DNA from: Anas platyrhynchos
Lineage: Eukaryota > Chordata > Aves > Anseriformes > Anatidae
Reading direction: 5' to 3'
Assembly (NCBI RefSeq): GCF_047663525.1
Contig: NC_092587.1
Coordinates: forward strand, 142,533,001-142,597,000
DNA: 64,000 bases
Shown here: positions 13,101-28,100 of the stretch, piece by piece
How positions within the stretch are numbered: position 1 is the stretch's first letter
How the letters are laid out: every line of letters starts with the position of its first letter
Made by a program: the position numbers and the translations under genes
Notes under the pieces: model-generated
The model's input: the letters and a program-made list of their open reading frames with translations, nothing else
Told to the model about the DNA's origin: nothing
The model's database searches: none

Positions 13101-16100
13101 TGTGCAAAAATTATTTCCTTTCAAAAGCTCATCTAATCAAAGTCAATGCAGTAAAACAGATCTCTTTTGAGTACAAGGATGTTTACTCTTCTCCTCTATT
13201 TTCCCTAGTTTAAAAAAAAAATGGTTTAATGCAGTTTTTACCATATTCAGATATGTTCTTTTCTATTTCTGCAATAAAATCTGAGAAAGCCACCACCAGA
13301 GGTAGACAAGCACTCTGACAGCACAATGCTTTCTGCATTATTCATTACCTCATATTCATCAAAACAAGCTGATGATTTGACTACTGTTTGAAACATTCTC
13401 ACTAAAGCAGTCATAATACTCTAGTGTATATATATAACTTTACTCAGCCTTTACTAGCAGGTGGTAATAAGACTATTTAAAAGTTTATTTTAAAATATTC
13501 ATAACATTAGAAATAGTACATTAATTGGTCAGTGTAGCACATCTGGAATATCTGCAATAGCAACAGAGTGAAACCATTGATCTAGTATGTACATTTTAAG
13601 AACGTAAATTCAGGAACTGGTAAGACTTACTGAGTTTCTTCAATGTTTATTTCTTTATATTCATTACTTGATAAAGGAACTTTTCTTATGCTTAAAATGT
13701 CTCATATCCAAGTACTTTAACGCTTTCCTGCCTCTGTATTATACTTAAAAAGCAACCAAGAATAAAATAATAGTCACTTCAACTAGCAAACACATCTTTT
13801 GGACATTCAACAAAGAGATGCTTGGAATTCTACAGAGTGAGAAATGCATGTTTTAATTTTATTTCTTCTTCAGATCACTCCAGAAGAATAAAACATACCT
13901 ACTTTTAATACATTGAATTACCAATTTTAATACATTACTACCACTGTGCAACAGGATTAGTGGTTGCTCAGACGTTTTTCTATGATCTTATTGGAGATGT
14001 ACATTTTTCTCTTTTTGAAAAAGCAAACTATAAATCAGTCACATTCTCTAATGGAGAAACTACACCACCATAAGTTCAGATGTTTGAAAGCGATAGATGA
14101 TACTTCAAAAAATATGGCTTCTGGTGATCAATATGCAGTCAATTCTGACAGATTAAGTACACTCTTATGTTTCACCTTCTCCCATGCACTTTGTGGGTGG
14201 CTCAAAGTTTTGTGTGTTAACTACTCCTTATTTGAGGATGTATAGTTCAGTCTCAATGAGTGCCATACTTAGTATGCAAGCATCCCAGAGAAATTTTGAT
14301 TTAAATATCTTAAATCACTGTTTGTGGATTGAGCCTCATCAGTGACACAGAAAAACAAGTGAGAATCAGATGTAGAAAAACTGACACATGATAGGCAACC
14401 GTCTTGCCATCATGAGTTGAACTGTTATAAACAGACGGCCCATCTCAGCTCCTCATTTTCCAGTTTAACTTTACAATACTCAGAAGAGAAACACTGATAT
14501 AAAAATCCTTCATATTATGTGCATTTCTTCTAGAATTTGGCTATTTTCAGAGTTACTCACCACATGCATAGGATTCAGAGTGTAAACTATTTTTGATATT
14601 TTTGTAGGACTCACCTCTATTTTTCTTTCTAATACAAGATGTTCTAGATATTTAACACGTGCTTTAGGGTATTTGTTAAGGCAACTGATGATATCATCTG
14701 GATTGATGTTCTTCTCTTGTTCTTCCACAGGCCTTTTAGTAAAAATCTGTACTCCAACCTAGAAAGAGATAATTGTATTTAGGAGCTCACTGACAATTAT
14801 TTTATTACCATTTAAATGTCTACTTAATAGCACTATCAGATCAGTTAGTACATTATTCAGAAAACGGACAATGTAAAAACTCACTCACACCATTAAGATT
14901 ACACTACTTTGTGCTTAATGTGATCTTACCTGCTCCTATCTCCCCTACCTCATTTGGTGCTCTAAACATTGCCAATACAATGTATTATTCTATATTGTTC
15001 TATATGTGTACGTTATATATGTTACATGTTAGGCATACTCTCTACTGCCTACAAGAAGTGTTGAACAGATCTGGAACAGAACGAGGGATTTCAGTCCTTT
15101 TTAACAATAAAGCGTAAGTTGGAGACCAGACTGTTTACAAACTTCTCCCTTTGTGTATATCATCACTTTTAAGAGACTTCTGCAACGACCAAAACCAGAG
15201 TTGAGAAATCTGGTAATTACATGCAATAACTGAGCTTTTAATTAATTTAGATTAGGTAGTGACCAGTTCCAACAGCACAGACTAATTCAGCATAAAACAT
15301 CCCACTTCACAGCACAGTACAGCAACAGATGTTATAAAATTCTATTTTTAAGTAAGTTAATTTGTTTAGCAGTGAGAAGTTATCTTGAATGAAGGCTAGT
15401 TATTCTATAATTCCTATAATGTAAACAGATAGTACCCTTCACCGAAATCCTTTCATAGATGAAAAAACAACAGCAGCTAACGTCTTCAGTGATTTTTTTT
15501 TTTTTTTGAAGATCTAAGAATTATCTTAGAAATGGGAAAAAAGATTATGTATCTTTCATTGTTTAGACGGTTCAGAATGACCTAAGTTTTGTTTCCAGAA
15601 AAAGAGTCAGCAGTTAATCACCAGCATAGGGATTGCTAACATTGGGACTTAGAAAAACTGAGAAGAAAACTTAGGTTTCTATCAGTTACTATTTACTAGT
15701 TACTAAATATTCAGCAAAAACAGTCCAATCAGCTACCAAGATGATATGAATATTATTCAACAGCCAAACATTTCTGCAGCATTATATATATGATGATCTG
15801 GAAAAAGTACACCAATTACAAACCTCTTCATTTTTTTGTAAAACCCATTCAGAGTACTTCCACACTAGATCTTGGTCTGAGCAAAATGTAAGGAAGTCTA
15901 CTATGTATTCATAGAGATCTGAACGTGTAGAATCTTCAATGTCTCCGTCAACTATCTGCACCCATAACTGAAAAAAAAAAAAGATTCAAGTGCTTAAAAA
16001 CAGGTACTGTCTTCTAACTCGAGATGTATGCAAGCTACTACAACATTTCATAGCAACCATTGGTACTTGTACAATTAGAAAGGGCTTCTAGGAACATCAG

Positions 16101-19100
16101 TTGTAAGGGACCACACTGGTTGCTAAAGTCGTACCTCTTGTCCATCAGTCTTTTCTTGTACCTGCCGTATTCAACTAGTTCCAACCCCATTATGTGTGGA
16201 TTCTCATTATCTGAGAATGACTAGTAGAAGAACTGAGGTGGAAGTACACCAAAGAAAGTTTTTGATAAGAATCCTTTTCTCTGGTACACAGTCTACTTCT
16301 CATGTTTTTGGAGAGTGCAAAAGAAAAGCAAATGTTTCAAACAGGTTGGAAAAAAAAATATTGTTCTTCTTTTATTTTGACTGAAGAACTTTAATCACCA
16401 TGTGAGAAGACTTCCTTTTAGTTCTAATTTTAATTTGTGTAAGAATTACCACATCTAGCAGACCAGTTTAGCAATAAACTTTACTCCTTGAAACAAACAG
16501 AAAAGTATCTTGTATGCAACAATGGAGCTTCCTGGTTCATTTCCTTACTATCTTTCTGCCCAGGAAATTACTATTTACATCTAATTGTCTTGAATACATT
16601 TGACAGTAACTGCAATAAACACACTCTAAAAGCCACACAGCAAACTGCTTAGATACTAGATATGGCCTGAGATATGCGTTATTTATTGATCAAGCACATC
16701 TTTCTAGATGAAGTTTTTTAGACGCTAATAACAAAGCTATTTTGTCTGCAGTCTGTAATCCACCACTGGTCTTAATGACATCAGAAGGGGGTCCCTAAAG
16801 GAATTACTAGATCAGTTGAAACTTGATATTGCAAGTTACATCCTAACCTGGCGATGAGCAGTGAACAAATTCCCAGTCGCTATCAGTGGCTGTCATGAGA
16901 TTACACTACTGTTCTGCTCCTTGTATACAGACTGATCAGCACAGGATACGTCCTGAAGTCCCTCAAACACCATTTGAAATGGTATCTTGATGATTTTAGT
17001 GCTTTTGTACATTTTTTTTAAAGTACAAACATTCTGATATAAACAGTTACGATTAAGAACAGGATACAAGCATGCAAATCACTACCATCTTCAATAACTG
17101 AAGGTCTTTCAGGTCTAACATTAGTTTACTCAAGTAAGTGTTAGCATAAGTTTCTTAGATATACACATCACTTTCCAAAACGTGAAATTAGCACCTCAGA
17201 TTTTTATCTCAGAGGTTAAGATTTTGGAGTGGTTTACAGATGACACTAAAAGCTTTATTCTGACCTGAAGTGCAGCAGCATCTTGACCATTGTAGTGATA
17301 AAGGAGACCAAGGGCAAAATACCTATATAAAAAGAGAAAACAGTATTAAAGTTTCTAGATCTTCCCTACCAATTCCATTATTTTATTAAGGAATATAACA
17401 GTATTTTACAGTGGGACTTCTAGGTGACATGAATATAGCTGTGCCTACATTCAAAGGAGAGAAGTTCTGTCCTAGAAAAGTGTCTGTTCCTCTCTCTAAA
17501 GATAGTTTCTGGTTACTAGCTCCAACCTAAACAGTGACAAACTACTTGTCAAATTAGAGAAGATTCCCTTGCTGTTCTTCAAATTTCACATACACACCTA
17601 ACAACTCCAAATAATAAAGTATTCCACCAATAGTTAATCATGTCTTCAAAATCAAATTCATATGATGCTTTTATTTAAAACTCTGTTTCACTATCAGAAA
17701 CATTTTCTTTAGTGCAACACAAAATCAAGTCAGGCAAGGAAGAGCTTTGTACAGTACACCCACACAGAGGTGTTTTTGTGTCCTGTAATACAAATGAAGC
17801 TGAAGTTCTACAATGGCTGTTTCCACAAAATGACTTTCCACAATTCATATTTGCAAGAGCTTGCCAAGCAAAGCATGCATGCCAAGAGGATTCAACAAAA
17901 CACCTAGAAGAAACGAAACCACTCTAAATCTAATCACAATTAAACGCTCCCTGTCACCGCTGTAGTTGCTACTACTGTACTACATGTTTTAAAGAAATTA
18001 AATCCAAGACAGAGACACTACCTACGACTGGAATATTTTACACATTTACTATCTGGTGTTTCTTGTTTAATGACTAACACCCAAATTCTCCACCCACGGG
18101 TATTTCTAAATTGAAGTCACTTGCAGCCATCTTAAGCAGCGTTCTTTTAGTGAATCAGTGGGAGTTCAAAATTCAAAAGCAAGCCTTCTTTCCCTGAATA
18201 AGTGAGTATAATTTAAAAGCTACTAGTTAGTGGATAGTTTCTACATGTTTTGAGGCATCTTTTCCTTCTGTCCAAGACATCAAGAGGAGTATTGCTACCG
18301 CATCTATTTAACTCTCACATTATCATGAGAGCAAATAAATTGCTTGTCCTCCCACCTCCCAGCCAAATCCATATCAAAACTTATTTTTGTGTTGGACACA
18401 AAGTTTCAGGGAAAAAACAGTATTTATCAGCATAAGACAGAATGAATTTTCATTACTTCAGGCTATCAATTAATATCTTTCCCCTGAAATTTGTAAATGC
18501 TCACAAGTCAGGCCAAAATGTCTTTTGAACCTGAAGTTGGAGAAACTGAAGGGATTTGAACACATTGCTCTAAAATTCAACAGCGTTTAAGACAAATGTG
18601 TTTTCTCCTGGTCTCAAAGTTACCTTACTCAAAAAATCCACTCACTTTTTGTGCTTTTCCAGCCAGGCAGCGCTATCTGTTAATAGACAAAAGTTCTCTG
18701 AAACCAGCAGATCTAGCAGGCTTTCGTGATTTGCCTCCGCATATAACTTGAGTAAAGCTGTGTCAATGTCTTCCTTGTAGCCATTTGCAACCTCAGTGCT
18801 GCGGACTTCATTCAAGTAACTCATGAGGAATCGTTTGCATTTTGTCATCTTCTCCTGGTCCCCTTGGGTCAGCTGGTTGAGGTCAGCATACTCATGCAGA
18901 GGGGGATGAGACCGTATAAATGAAGAGGAAGTAGGCAACAGGAAGGGGTAGAGAGAGATCAGCTCCCGGACGTCAAGCTGGCCGCTTCTGCAATTACAGT
19001 GTCAAACTAGATGAAGCAAAAAGAAAGAGAAAGTATACATAGGCACAAAAAAAATGTAACATTCTGGGAACATGTGCTTAGAGTCAGGACGCTAACATGT

Positions 19101-22100
19101 CAACACTGGAGAAAGGATCTTTAGAATAAATTAGGATTTTATTTTATTTTTTAATATTTCTACCCAAATTTGTTATTCTTTTTACGTCCCTAGAGTATCA
19201 AGAATTCAGAGACTGCCTAGGCTTCTGCTTTTGACATCCTACATTTATCTGGTGGCATATACAAAAATCGTCTGATTAGGCCTAGTGCCGTTCCTAGCAG
19301 CATCATAGATTTAATCAATACATTCTAGTAGCTAGTATGCTGATCAAGGCAAAAAAAAATGGAGACAGTGAACCCTTTCAGGCAAGCCAGAGACTGTGCA
19401 AGTGTAGTTCTGCAGAAGACAGGATTCTCCTATAGAGAACTGAACCTTTCAGAACACATTTGGATGATGAAAATGTTTTCCTACCTTTGAAATGCACCAG
19501 ATTCCTCCTTCAGCTTACTTCTTTAAGAGGCTCTGAAAATGAACTGTGGGTACTAATCATGCATCCTGCTAACCAGTAAGAGGAAGTCTATTCTGCAAGC
19601 TTAGGTGTCAGGCATACATCAATGTCAGATACTAGTGAGAGGCTTTTCCCTCCACATGTGTAGGGTATCCTATCTAGGAGCAGGCTGTAACATAGATATG
19701 TTACCCAAAACATTTTTCTTTCTACCTCACTGAAGAAACTCCTCAAGTATTCATAGAGTGAATGTTGTGACAGAAGAATAAAACAGAATTTTGTTCATGC
19801 GGCAAATACCTTCCTTATTTTCACAGCTAGAATGATTCTTCCTCCTAGGTTTTGCTATAGGAGAACTGCAAGAAACCAGGGGTTGTGATTCAGTTCCCTG
19901 TCAAATTCATTACTAAGAATCGATCTTTAAAGATGCATAGTCCTGAACTGCAGAAGATACTGTTGCTGAAAAAAACTCAAAAGGAACTTCTGAAGTTCTT
20001 CAAAATAAATCCTGTTTAGTTACTATTTTGTTGCAAATAAAACTGAAATAGTTTTGATCTATCCAATGATCAGCAACCTCAGAAAGATTTTCCCTTCACA
20101 AATGTGATTGCGAAGTATCCCGAAAGCAAACAAGTCCTAACTACAGAAGCAGATGAAGCAGGAAGACTTTTACCTTCTGCAGGCAATCAAGTGAGAAAGA
20201 TCTGGGTAACCTGCTCTAGGTGGCCCTGCTTGAGCAGGGACCTTCAGAAGCCATTTCCAACCTCAACCATTCTGTGATCCTACCAGGTGGGTTAATCCCT
20301 CCTTTACTGTTCCAAAGCAAGGAAAGCAATATGGTATGCCTCAAGCTGTTCAATTCTTGCCAGAGAAATTATTCCAAAACCCTCCAGGAAATATGAACTC
20401 GTAAGAAGCATTTCCATGCCAACATTATTATTTTTTTTAAAGTTCTAAATAGCTATTTAAGAGTATCCTTTGGCTACTAAATCTGTACCAGAAGAATGAA
20501 ATTCTGGGAGACTGCAACAACAGCAAGAAATTTAAGAACAGTAAGCACCCTGTTCCAGAACCTAGTGACCACAAAGCATGGAAACAGCATCGTAGAAAGC
20601 AGAAGTCCTCAAGAGAGAAAAATCTGAACACGACAAACCTTCCTGTGAAAAGAGGTTTGAAAAGAAAGTTTTTCCAATTCATAAACAGAGCTCCTACTGC
20701 CTAAAAAAACACCTCTACACTAGAAAGGCCAGCCTCTACTAAGAAGCAGCGTTCATGTCTACTTTGCAGATTCCTGCAGTTGAGATTTCCTTTTAATTCC
20801 TTATTTCAGACTTCATATTTGGTTTTGAAAGCTTTAGATCCACATTACATGGAATTCAGAGGTAGATGAGATTTATTCTTAAAGATGCAGAATGACCAGG
20901 AGATAACAAGTTTTGACAGTGGTATGATCTGACAGTTCAAAGAGCATTTGGACTTAGATTAATGTAGTTGCAGCTCTGGTTAATTCAACTACTCCACATA
21001 AATTAAGACAACTTCAGGACCACTAGGTCATATGACATTAGATGCTTTACAGGAGTAAATTAATTGTATTTAAATAAAGAAGAGACTTTTTTCCCTACAA
21101 GGTTGTTCATTGATTTAATGTTAGAACGCAAAGCTAATCCATAACTTGAATAACATCATAAGTCCACTCCAAATTTGTGTAGGAGTCTTGATAAATCCAT
21201 GGAAATTAAAGTACAGATGGACAACAGTTTCCTTGTTGGCATGCTCTCACATACTTGGAGATGGCCTAAACTTAGATGGAGATTACGACCGTGGAGAAGT
21301 TAGAAGTGTTGGATTTAACACGCCACATTTAACAAGTTTTAAAACATTTTCCAACTTCTACGTTTACTGAGGCTCTGCACCTGTTCACCTTACCATCCAA
21401 CTCCTAAATGAGGAAGTAGTTACCTCACCTCTGAGCTTCATGGATTCTGGCCTTAATGGCCATCTGTTTCCAGAAGAAGAATGAAAACCAGCTTCCAACA
21501 TGGGCTACGCCATGCCTTGGGCTCTGAATCACCAGTGGCTCTCTCAGCAGGTCTGACTTGAGCTCAGATCGTACAATTTTGTTCTCCCCATAGCAATGCT
21601 AACTGGCAATTAGGCAACCTCCTTAAAAGCTAAGCATCACTCAGAACAGACTTCTTCAGAGACATAGAAAATACTAAACAACAGCCCCACGTGCTTGACT
21701 GACTAATGTTCACCTCAAGGCTCATGGCTCCTTGGAGCTGCAAGTTTTAGCTTGTTTTTTTTCCCACTATCTTCGAAGGAAATTATATAAGAAGAGAGTT
21801 ACAAATAGCACCTTCCCTTGGAATATCTGTTTGAGTTTTCAGCTTCTAAGGTTTAGCCACATATAGCTAGCCACTTGCTAAAACGTAAAAAATAGGTTCT
21901 TAGCAGTGACAGTTTGATTTGTCTTAATATACAACTTCCCTCAGAGTAATTCTGCATTAGGTCTTTTCTGGGTTTATGATTACAAACTGCACAGTAGGCA
22001 GAATTTACAAGACCTGGGAAAATTCCGGTCCAAATTATAACTCCTAAATTTACAGATATCCAAGATATCAATGGAGCCTACACAATTTGGTGTTTTACCC

Positions 22101-25100
22101 AGATCTCACTAGCTGTAATGGAAGCTTATATCCTTGAATCACATTTAAGATGCAAACTGAACACTAAGTCCTACATCACCTAACACTAAATCCTACTTAC
22201 GATGTATCCAAGTAGGACTACCAGCATTTTTTTTTAAACCTTTCTGCTGTAGGAAAGCTAGCTTCTTAGCTAGAAGTCCATATATATCTCTTCCCAGGTG
22301 AGACAATATTACCAAAAAAGAAGAATTTATACTTTGATTTATTAAAAACAACAAGGTTTAGAAAAATTCCGATATCTGTCAGATGTAAACAACATCTAAC
22401 CAGTGAAAGGACATAAGCAAATACCACAGAGAAATGTTTTCCCTGGGGCATCTATACCACCAACATCTCAGCAAAATAACTGGAACTCAGTAAACAGCCT
22501 GCTAAACACGCTGTTTGGTCTAACTGCATGCAAACCCCCCAATGACAGCAAGATGAAACAGCATGATTTGTAAGTTATAATGGATTGTATGGTGCTAACA
22601 ACAACTGAATCTGTCAGACCAAAAAAAGTTTTATTGTTGACAGTGCACTCAATTTAAGGTTAACAAAATCAGCTAAAAATTAAAAAAAAAAAAAAAATCT
22701 CTTCCCTTTGTTGAACTACTTCAGTTTCAATACAGCCAGCACTTCCTTCCTTCTTGTCAACGTTCTCCGGTATTTTGAAGTATCAGCATAACCTAAAGGA
22801 ACTCAGTAGGAAAACATTCCTCCTAGAGGTTTTGGTATCTAAGAACTATGACATTAAGCATAAAATAAGTGTCTTGACAAGGTTAACCAAGGATTACTGG
22901 TGCAAGAAAATGATGCCTTTAGTCCAACTCAATTATTTCCCCAGCTGATTTATAACTCGGACATTTTCTGAGGAATGAGATGATCTCACATGAAACTTGG
23001 CCAGAAGCAGCCCCACATCACACCAGTTTGCTGGAGCTACTGATGCTACTGTTTCATTGCTAAATCCATCTTTTCCTCAGACAGACATCAAGTTGCCCTT
23101 CGGCATTTTAACACGAGTTATTTCTGACTAACGCTAGCTTGAAATAGCTCCAGAGAAACACAAAGATTGGAGGAAGTGTTTGCGTGGATTGCCATTATCT
23201 TTCCCAGTTTTTCCTCAAACACCAACAAGCCTTAAATGAACAGGACTGTCTGAGTGTTCAGTCAATGAATAACCAGATATTATTTGAACTGGGTGTAATG
23301 GCCTGGACTGAAAATCAGAAATCCTGCATTCTACAAGGAATTTTCAGTCACCCAAGTACTTACACATGGCTGGTCAGAAGGGATGCTTGTCTGTGCTTTC
23401 TCCCCCCAGCAAAGACTTTTAGCAGCTTGTGAACAGCTGTTCTGCTTTGGAATAGCAACTTTCAGAGGAAGGGAACACCCCAGGATGCTGACTGAGCTCC
23501 AAAATTCAGGCTTGGACAGGAAGTTCTCATTAAACACATTTGTTCTGATAAAGTATCTTGCACAATACCATTCGTTGAAGCTCATTTGTTGGATGGACTG
23601 CTAGATGCATGGGTGCTGAATAACTGATCTTGGCTATTCCATCTCCCCTCCTTCTACAAGGTGCTGAAGCTCCCTGCAGGATACATTTCTCCTTTTCCAC
23701 TGCTTTTAAGAGATCCTCAAACCACTACCAGCAAGGCAGAAGCCTCAGACTAGATCCTACAGTGAATCACTGCCAGGCAGGGTGGAATAGATGGAACAGA
23801 TAGAAAAAGTTGGGGTAGAAGGGTCAAGCTACAGTCAAGTCAAGATAGCTACACTGCTATACGATTCTGGCCACCTGGGCACACCCAGAAAATAAAGAAA
23901 CTTTACAGCTAATGTAACTTCAATGAGCTATTTTACCAAGACTAGCCACACTAACAAGATATCTGCTGGAAAGCCACACGGAAAGACTTCTGTGGGAATC
24001 TTTAAATGATTCCTTACTACAAAAATTCCTCACTATAAAGCTTGTATTTCTACTTCACATACACAGCACAGCAGTAATTTAGTCCAGTATTTGGAAGACT
24101 ACCGGGAGGAATAAGATTGCAAGTTGCTCACTAATGCCAAAAATTACAAGGTAATATAAAAAATGGTTGTGGCCAGAACAAGTTGCCCATAGACACTGTT
24201 CAGACCTTTCCTGTCATTCTCCAATTTCCATCCAGTGTATGCTGCCCATTCAAACCCAGTGTTTCCCATTACCCCAGACAGCTGTAGGTAAAGTGAAAAA
24301 TCCCTTCTCCAATAGTAACTTCGCCCAAAGCTTCCCTTTCCTTGACACATTTCAATTAACCCAAGGACAACTTTTTTTTTCCCTCCCCTAAAATATACAA
24401 GCCTACTACCTACAGCAAGTCGTTTAACCATAGCAATTCTATTCCATAGGCTCTCAACTGATTTTAAACAAAGAGAATTCTTATCTGCTGAGATTATGTA
24501 GTCAGCATGGATTACAGTAACCCTGGACAGCCTCCCTGCACAGAATGAGGTGCTACTAGCAGAAATGAAATTATCAGGTAAAATAAAGATACCAAGCAGC
24601 ATTTTTGACTGCTTTTATGGAGTGAAAGTGAATTACCAAGGTCATTGTACGAACAAGTGACTGTTGAAACAGCTGAGTTGGGAAGATTTGTACAGACCTC
24701 CAGAAGAAGTGTTAAAAACAATTTCAGTAGCATCATTCTCAATAAAAACTCCAGTTGTGTAGTTGTGTCAATTGTATATACATTGTAACTTTTTGTTATT
24801 TTATTTATTTATTTTTTTAAGAAAACAGGTCACAGCACACACTCAGTAATAATGCCTTGACCTTCATAAGCATGGAGTCAAAAAATCTCTACACAATCAA
24901 AATACAGGATTAGAGCCTTAATGCTGCTGTTTGTTAGCATACGAAAGAATCAGTTGCATTAACTCTTCAAATATAAAATTGTTTCAGTCTTACTCTGCTT
25001 TTCTCCCAACCAAGCTATCTTATCACACTGATCTCCAATCTGCATTAAAAAACATTCAGGTGACTAAGTGCTTTTAAAACCAAGAATACTATCTCCTTAT

Positions 25101-28100
25101 TTAAAAAAATAAATAAATAATAAATTCCTTGTTACACAATTACCTGAAGAGCTCTTTTGCTTCAAGGAACTGAAGCTGTGCAAACTGTATAAAACCTGCT
25201 TGCTGCAGGATTCGTTTGTACATTACCTATGAAAGAGAAGAGGAGAAAAAACATATTTGTAAGGAGCTATTCACATGTTACTAGTAATGTCTGTAATAAG
25301 TACCTTATAAAATCACTGAACATGTCATCTTCAAGCAGGACCATCAAGTTAAATGCAAAATAAAGCCTTTATCTTGCACATTTTCTACTGTACGTAACTG
25401 AACATACACAGGATCTGCTATCCAGACTTTTTTTTTTTTTACAGATGTGTAAATACAACACTATGCACTAGTACTTACTAAAAACAAAGTCAACGAGAAG
25501 CAAATTAAAGTTTTTTTTTTTTTTTAATTCAAAAATAACTTCTCTAACATCAGTATGGCCTGCCTCAAGTTTTTGCTTGTGGTATGTGCAAACATGAAGG
25601 CTGATGGTTATCTCTAAAAGTTCTCATAATTCAGCAGACAAAGACGAGACAAACTCAAGGGTCTCAGTTGACCATAAATATCCAACTTTCTCCTCTTCTG
25701 ACCCCACTTCCCTAGCAGCCTTGCTGGTGAGTTTCACAGCCTCTTTCCCAGATGATTGTTTTTGTGATTTTCTGCCTTTTCTCAAAAATAATTTTAAAGC
25801 AGTTCAATTTATAAAATATAGAAATCAAACATACATAAAATATTAGTAAGAAAAACAGAAGTAGAGCACAAGAACAGCAATGTGTTACTATGTTTTATGG
25901 TTAAGATCATGACTCGACAGAAAAAGAACATGAGATGTACTTTACATGTGAGTTTTTTTTCTCCCTTCAATATAAATGGTTAGTTACCACTAGATTAAAT
26001 GCGGCTCAAATATTTCCAATGGCAAAAAGAGAATTACTGAAAGGAAGCTAAACAGTGTTTTGAAAGAATCCACCATTTGTGACAACACTTGCATTTTGCG
26101 AATACAGCCAGCTAGCCAAATCCACATGCCCTTCATTTTCTCCTCCACCTTTTCCATGAATAAATATGCAGTTTTCTGATGTCTACCACAGTACCTGAAT
26201 GTTGTTCTTAACTATAGGAGCCTATCTACAATCAAAACACCTACCGACATAGCAATACTATTGCTATGAACAAATTCCAGGCGGGAATTGCTAAAAGAGG
26301 GAGGCCCCAAGCAGGGTAGACTGATAGTCCAATTGCTGATTTTTCACCTTGATTAAAAATCATGGATCGATTAAGAGAACAGCTTAAGTCCATTTAGCCT
26401 GTGCATATTTCACTAATGGATAATCCTAGGGAAACACTTGATTGCTAGTAAACCATTAAAACCTATTGATCTGTAAGGCTGTAGGACTTCTTGCCTCTCC
26501 AGTGTCAGGAAGAAAAGGGAAAATAAAGAGAAATGTTACCTGGTGCATTTTTTTCAGAAAAATCTAACAAAGAAAATAAAAAACAGTAATTCACCACATA
26601 TGTGTAATGTTACTATACTATATATCCATCTGTACTAATTAAATAAAGCTAAAAGGGAAATTAAATATAGTAATAAAGTAAAACTGCCTCATAATACATA
26701 AGCAAAATATATAAAATAAAAAATATATAAAATATATAAAATTTTTATAGCTATGGTATTAAACAAATGAATCCAAATTTGTGAACTGATGAATACCCCT
26801 CTGGTTACTGCCTAAGGATGCAGTTTGAAATCCTTTACCATCAACTACCTGCACCTTTTTCCACCAGGAAACTTCAAAATCTGGTTTCAGACTTGCTAGG
26901 GAGGGTTACAATACAAACATTTTTCATCCTATTAAAGAAACTAGAATCAAAAGGTTTTGTTTTGAAGTCTTTTCATTTTTTTCCAGTGGAGGGACTGCTA
27001 ATATTTACACATTATGAATTAGGATATTGGAATTAAGTTTGAATTGATCTAACACTCTGAAGACACTGCCTTACTTGTACAGCAATCTTTTCAAATAGAA
27101 GTTAAACTGTCAATGAGTTCGTTTTAAGTACAGCCCTAAGAAATCAGCTTTAAATTTAAACTGATTAAGTGGTGTTCACTTTCATTTAAGTGTTAATACA
27201 TCTTCACTTGTCCCTTGAAGTCATGCACGAAAGGGTTGGAAAATGTCTCCTGGCTGGCAGAGACTTTCCCAACTTCTGAAAGATAAACTGATAAGTATCC
27301 ATGCTGCTTCTCAGCCAAGTTTATCATAAGACATTTTGATGTCAAATGCTGAAGATTATGGAAGCAACAGATGTAGAAAATTCTACAGTCTCTCCCAGAA
27401 TCTTAAAAACAAGCTACATCTATATGCCAACTACACTTAATTTTTGTTTACAATAGAAGAGCCATCTTCCAGAATGAGTTCTTCCAGACTCATCTGCCAC
27501 AATATTGTAATTAGTATCTTTTAAAAAGGTACTAAGCTGTAATCCATCAAAATTCAACACATTATTTATTCCCCTATCATTTTTGAAGGGCAACTGTAAG
27601 ACTTGAAATGCTTTAGGCAAATTCTGTATTGTTGACTGAATTCACATTAGAAAAAATGGTGAGAACAAAACTCTAGCTACAGAAACTGAATTAAGATTTG
27701 TATTAATTCATATTTAAAAAAACACTAGCCAACAAAGATGACTGCTGAACCTGCAACGGTTGTAGTGAAGCTTTAATTCTCCCAGCTGCTAAAAAAAAAA
27801 AAAAAAAAGTCTTTCTAGGATGATCAGCATTACCAACAAGATTGCAAAAAGATTTTTTGTAGGAAGTTTAGCTTTCTGGTCAGGTTTGTGTACAGTTAAA
27901 CAAGTGTTTTGGAACTAGTGAAAAATGAGAGGCAAAAAAAGAGATACCTATGCAAGATGTGTGTCAATCTAACCAAGGTCTTCACTACCATCAACCATGA
28001 TTTCTGCAAACTTCAGCTGTCCTGAAAAATTAATAAGTAGCATTCAGTCATTTCATGGTAGCATGGTAGAAAGGCCTCTGTATTCTTCCGACATGATATC

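Noticed and set aside
24144-24602. 152-codon minus-strand ORF in TGFBRAP1 intron 5
   Set aside because: Longest non-exonic frame outside repeats but without family motifs; in AT-rich sequence of this length such a frame can arise by chance.
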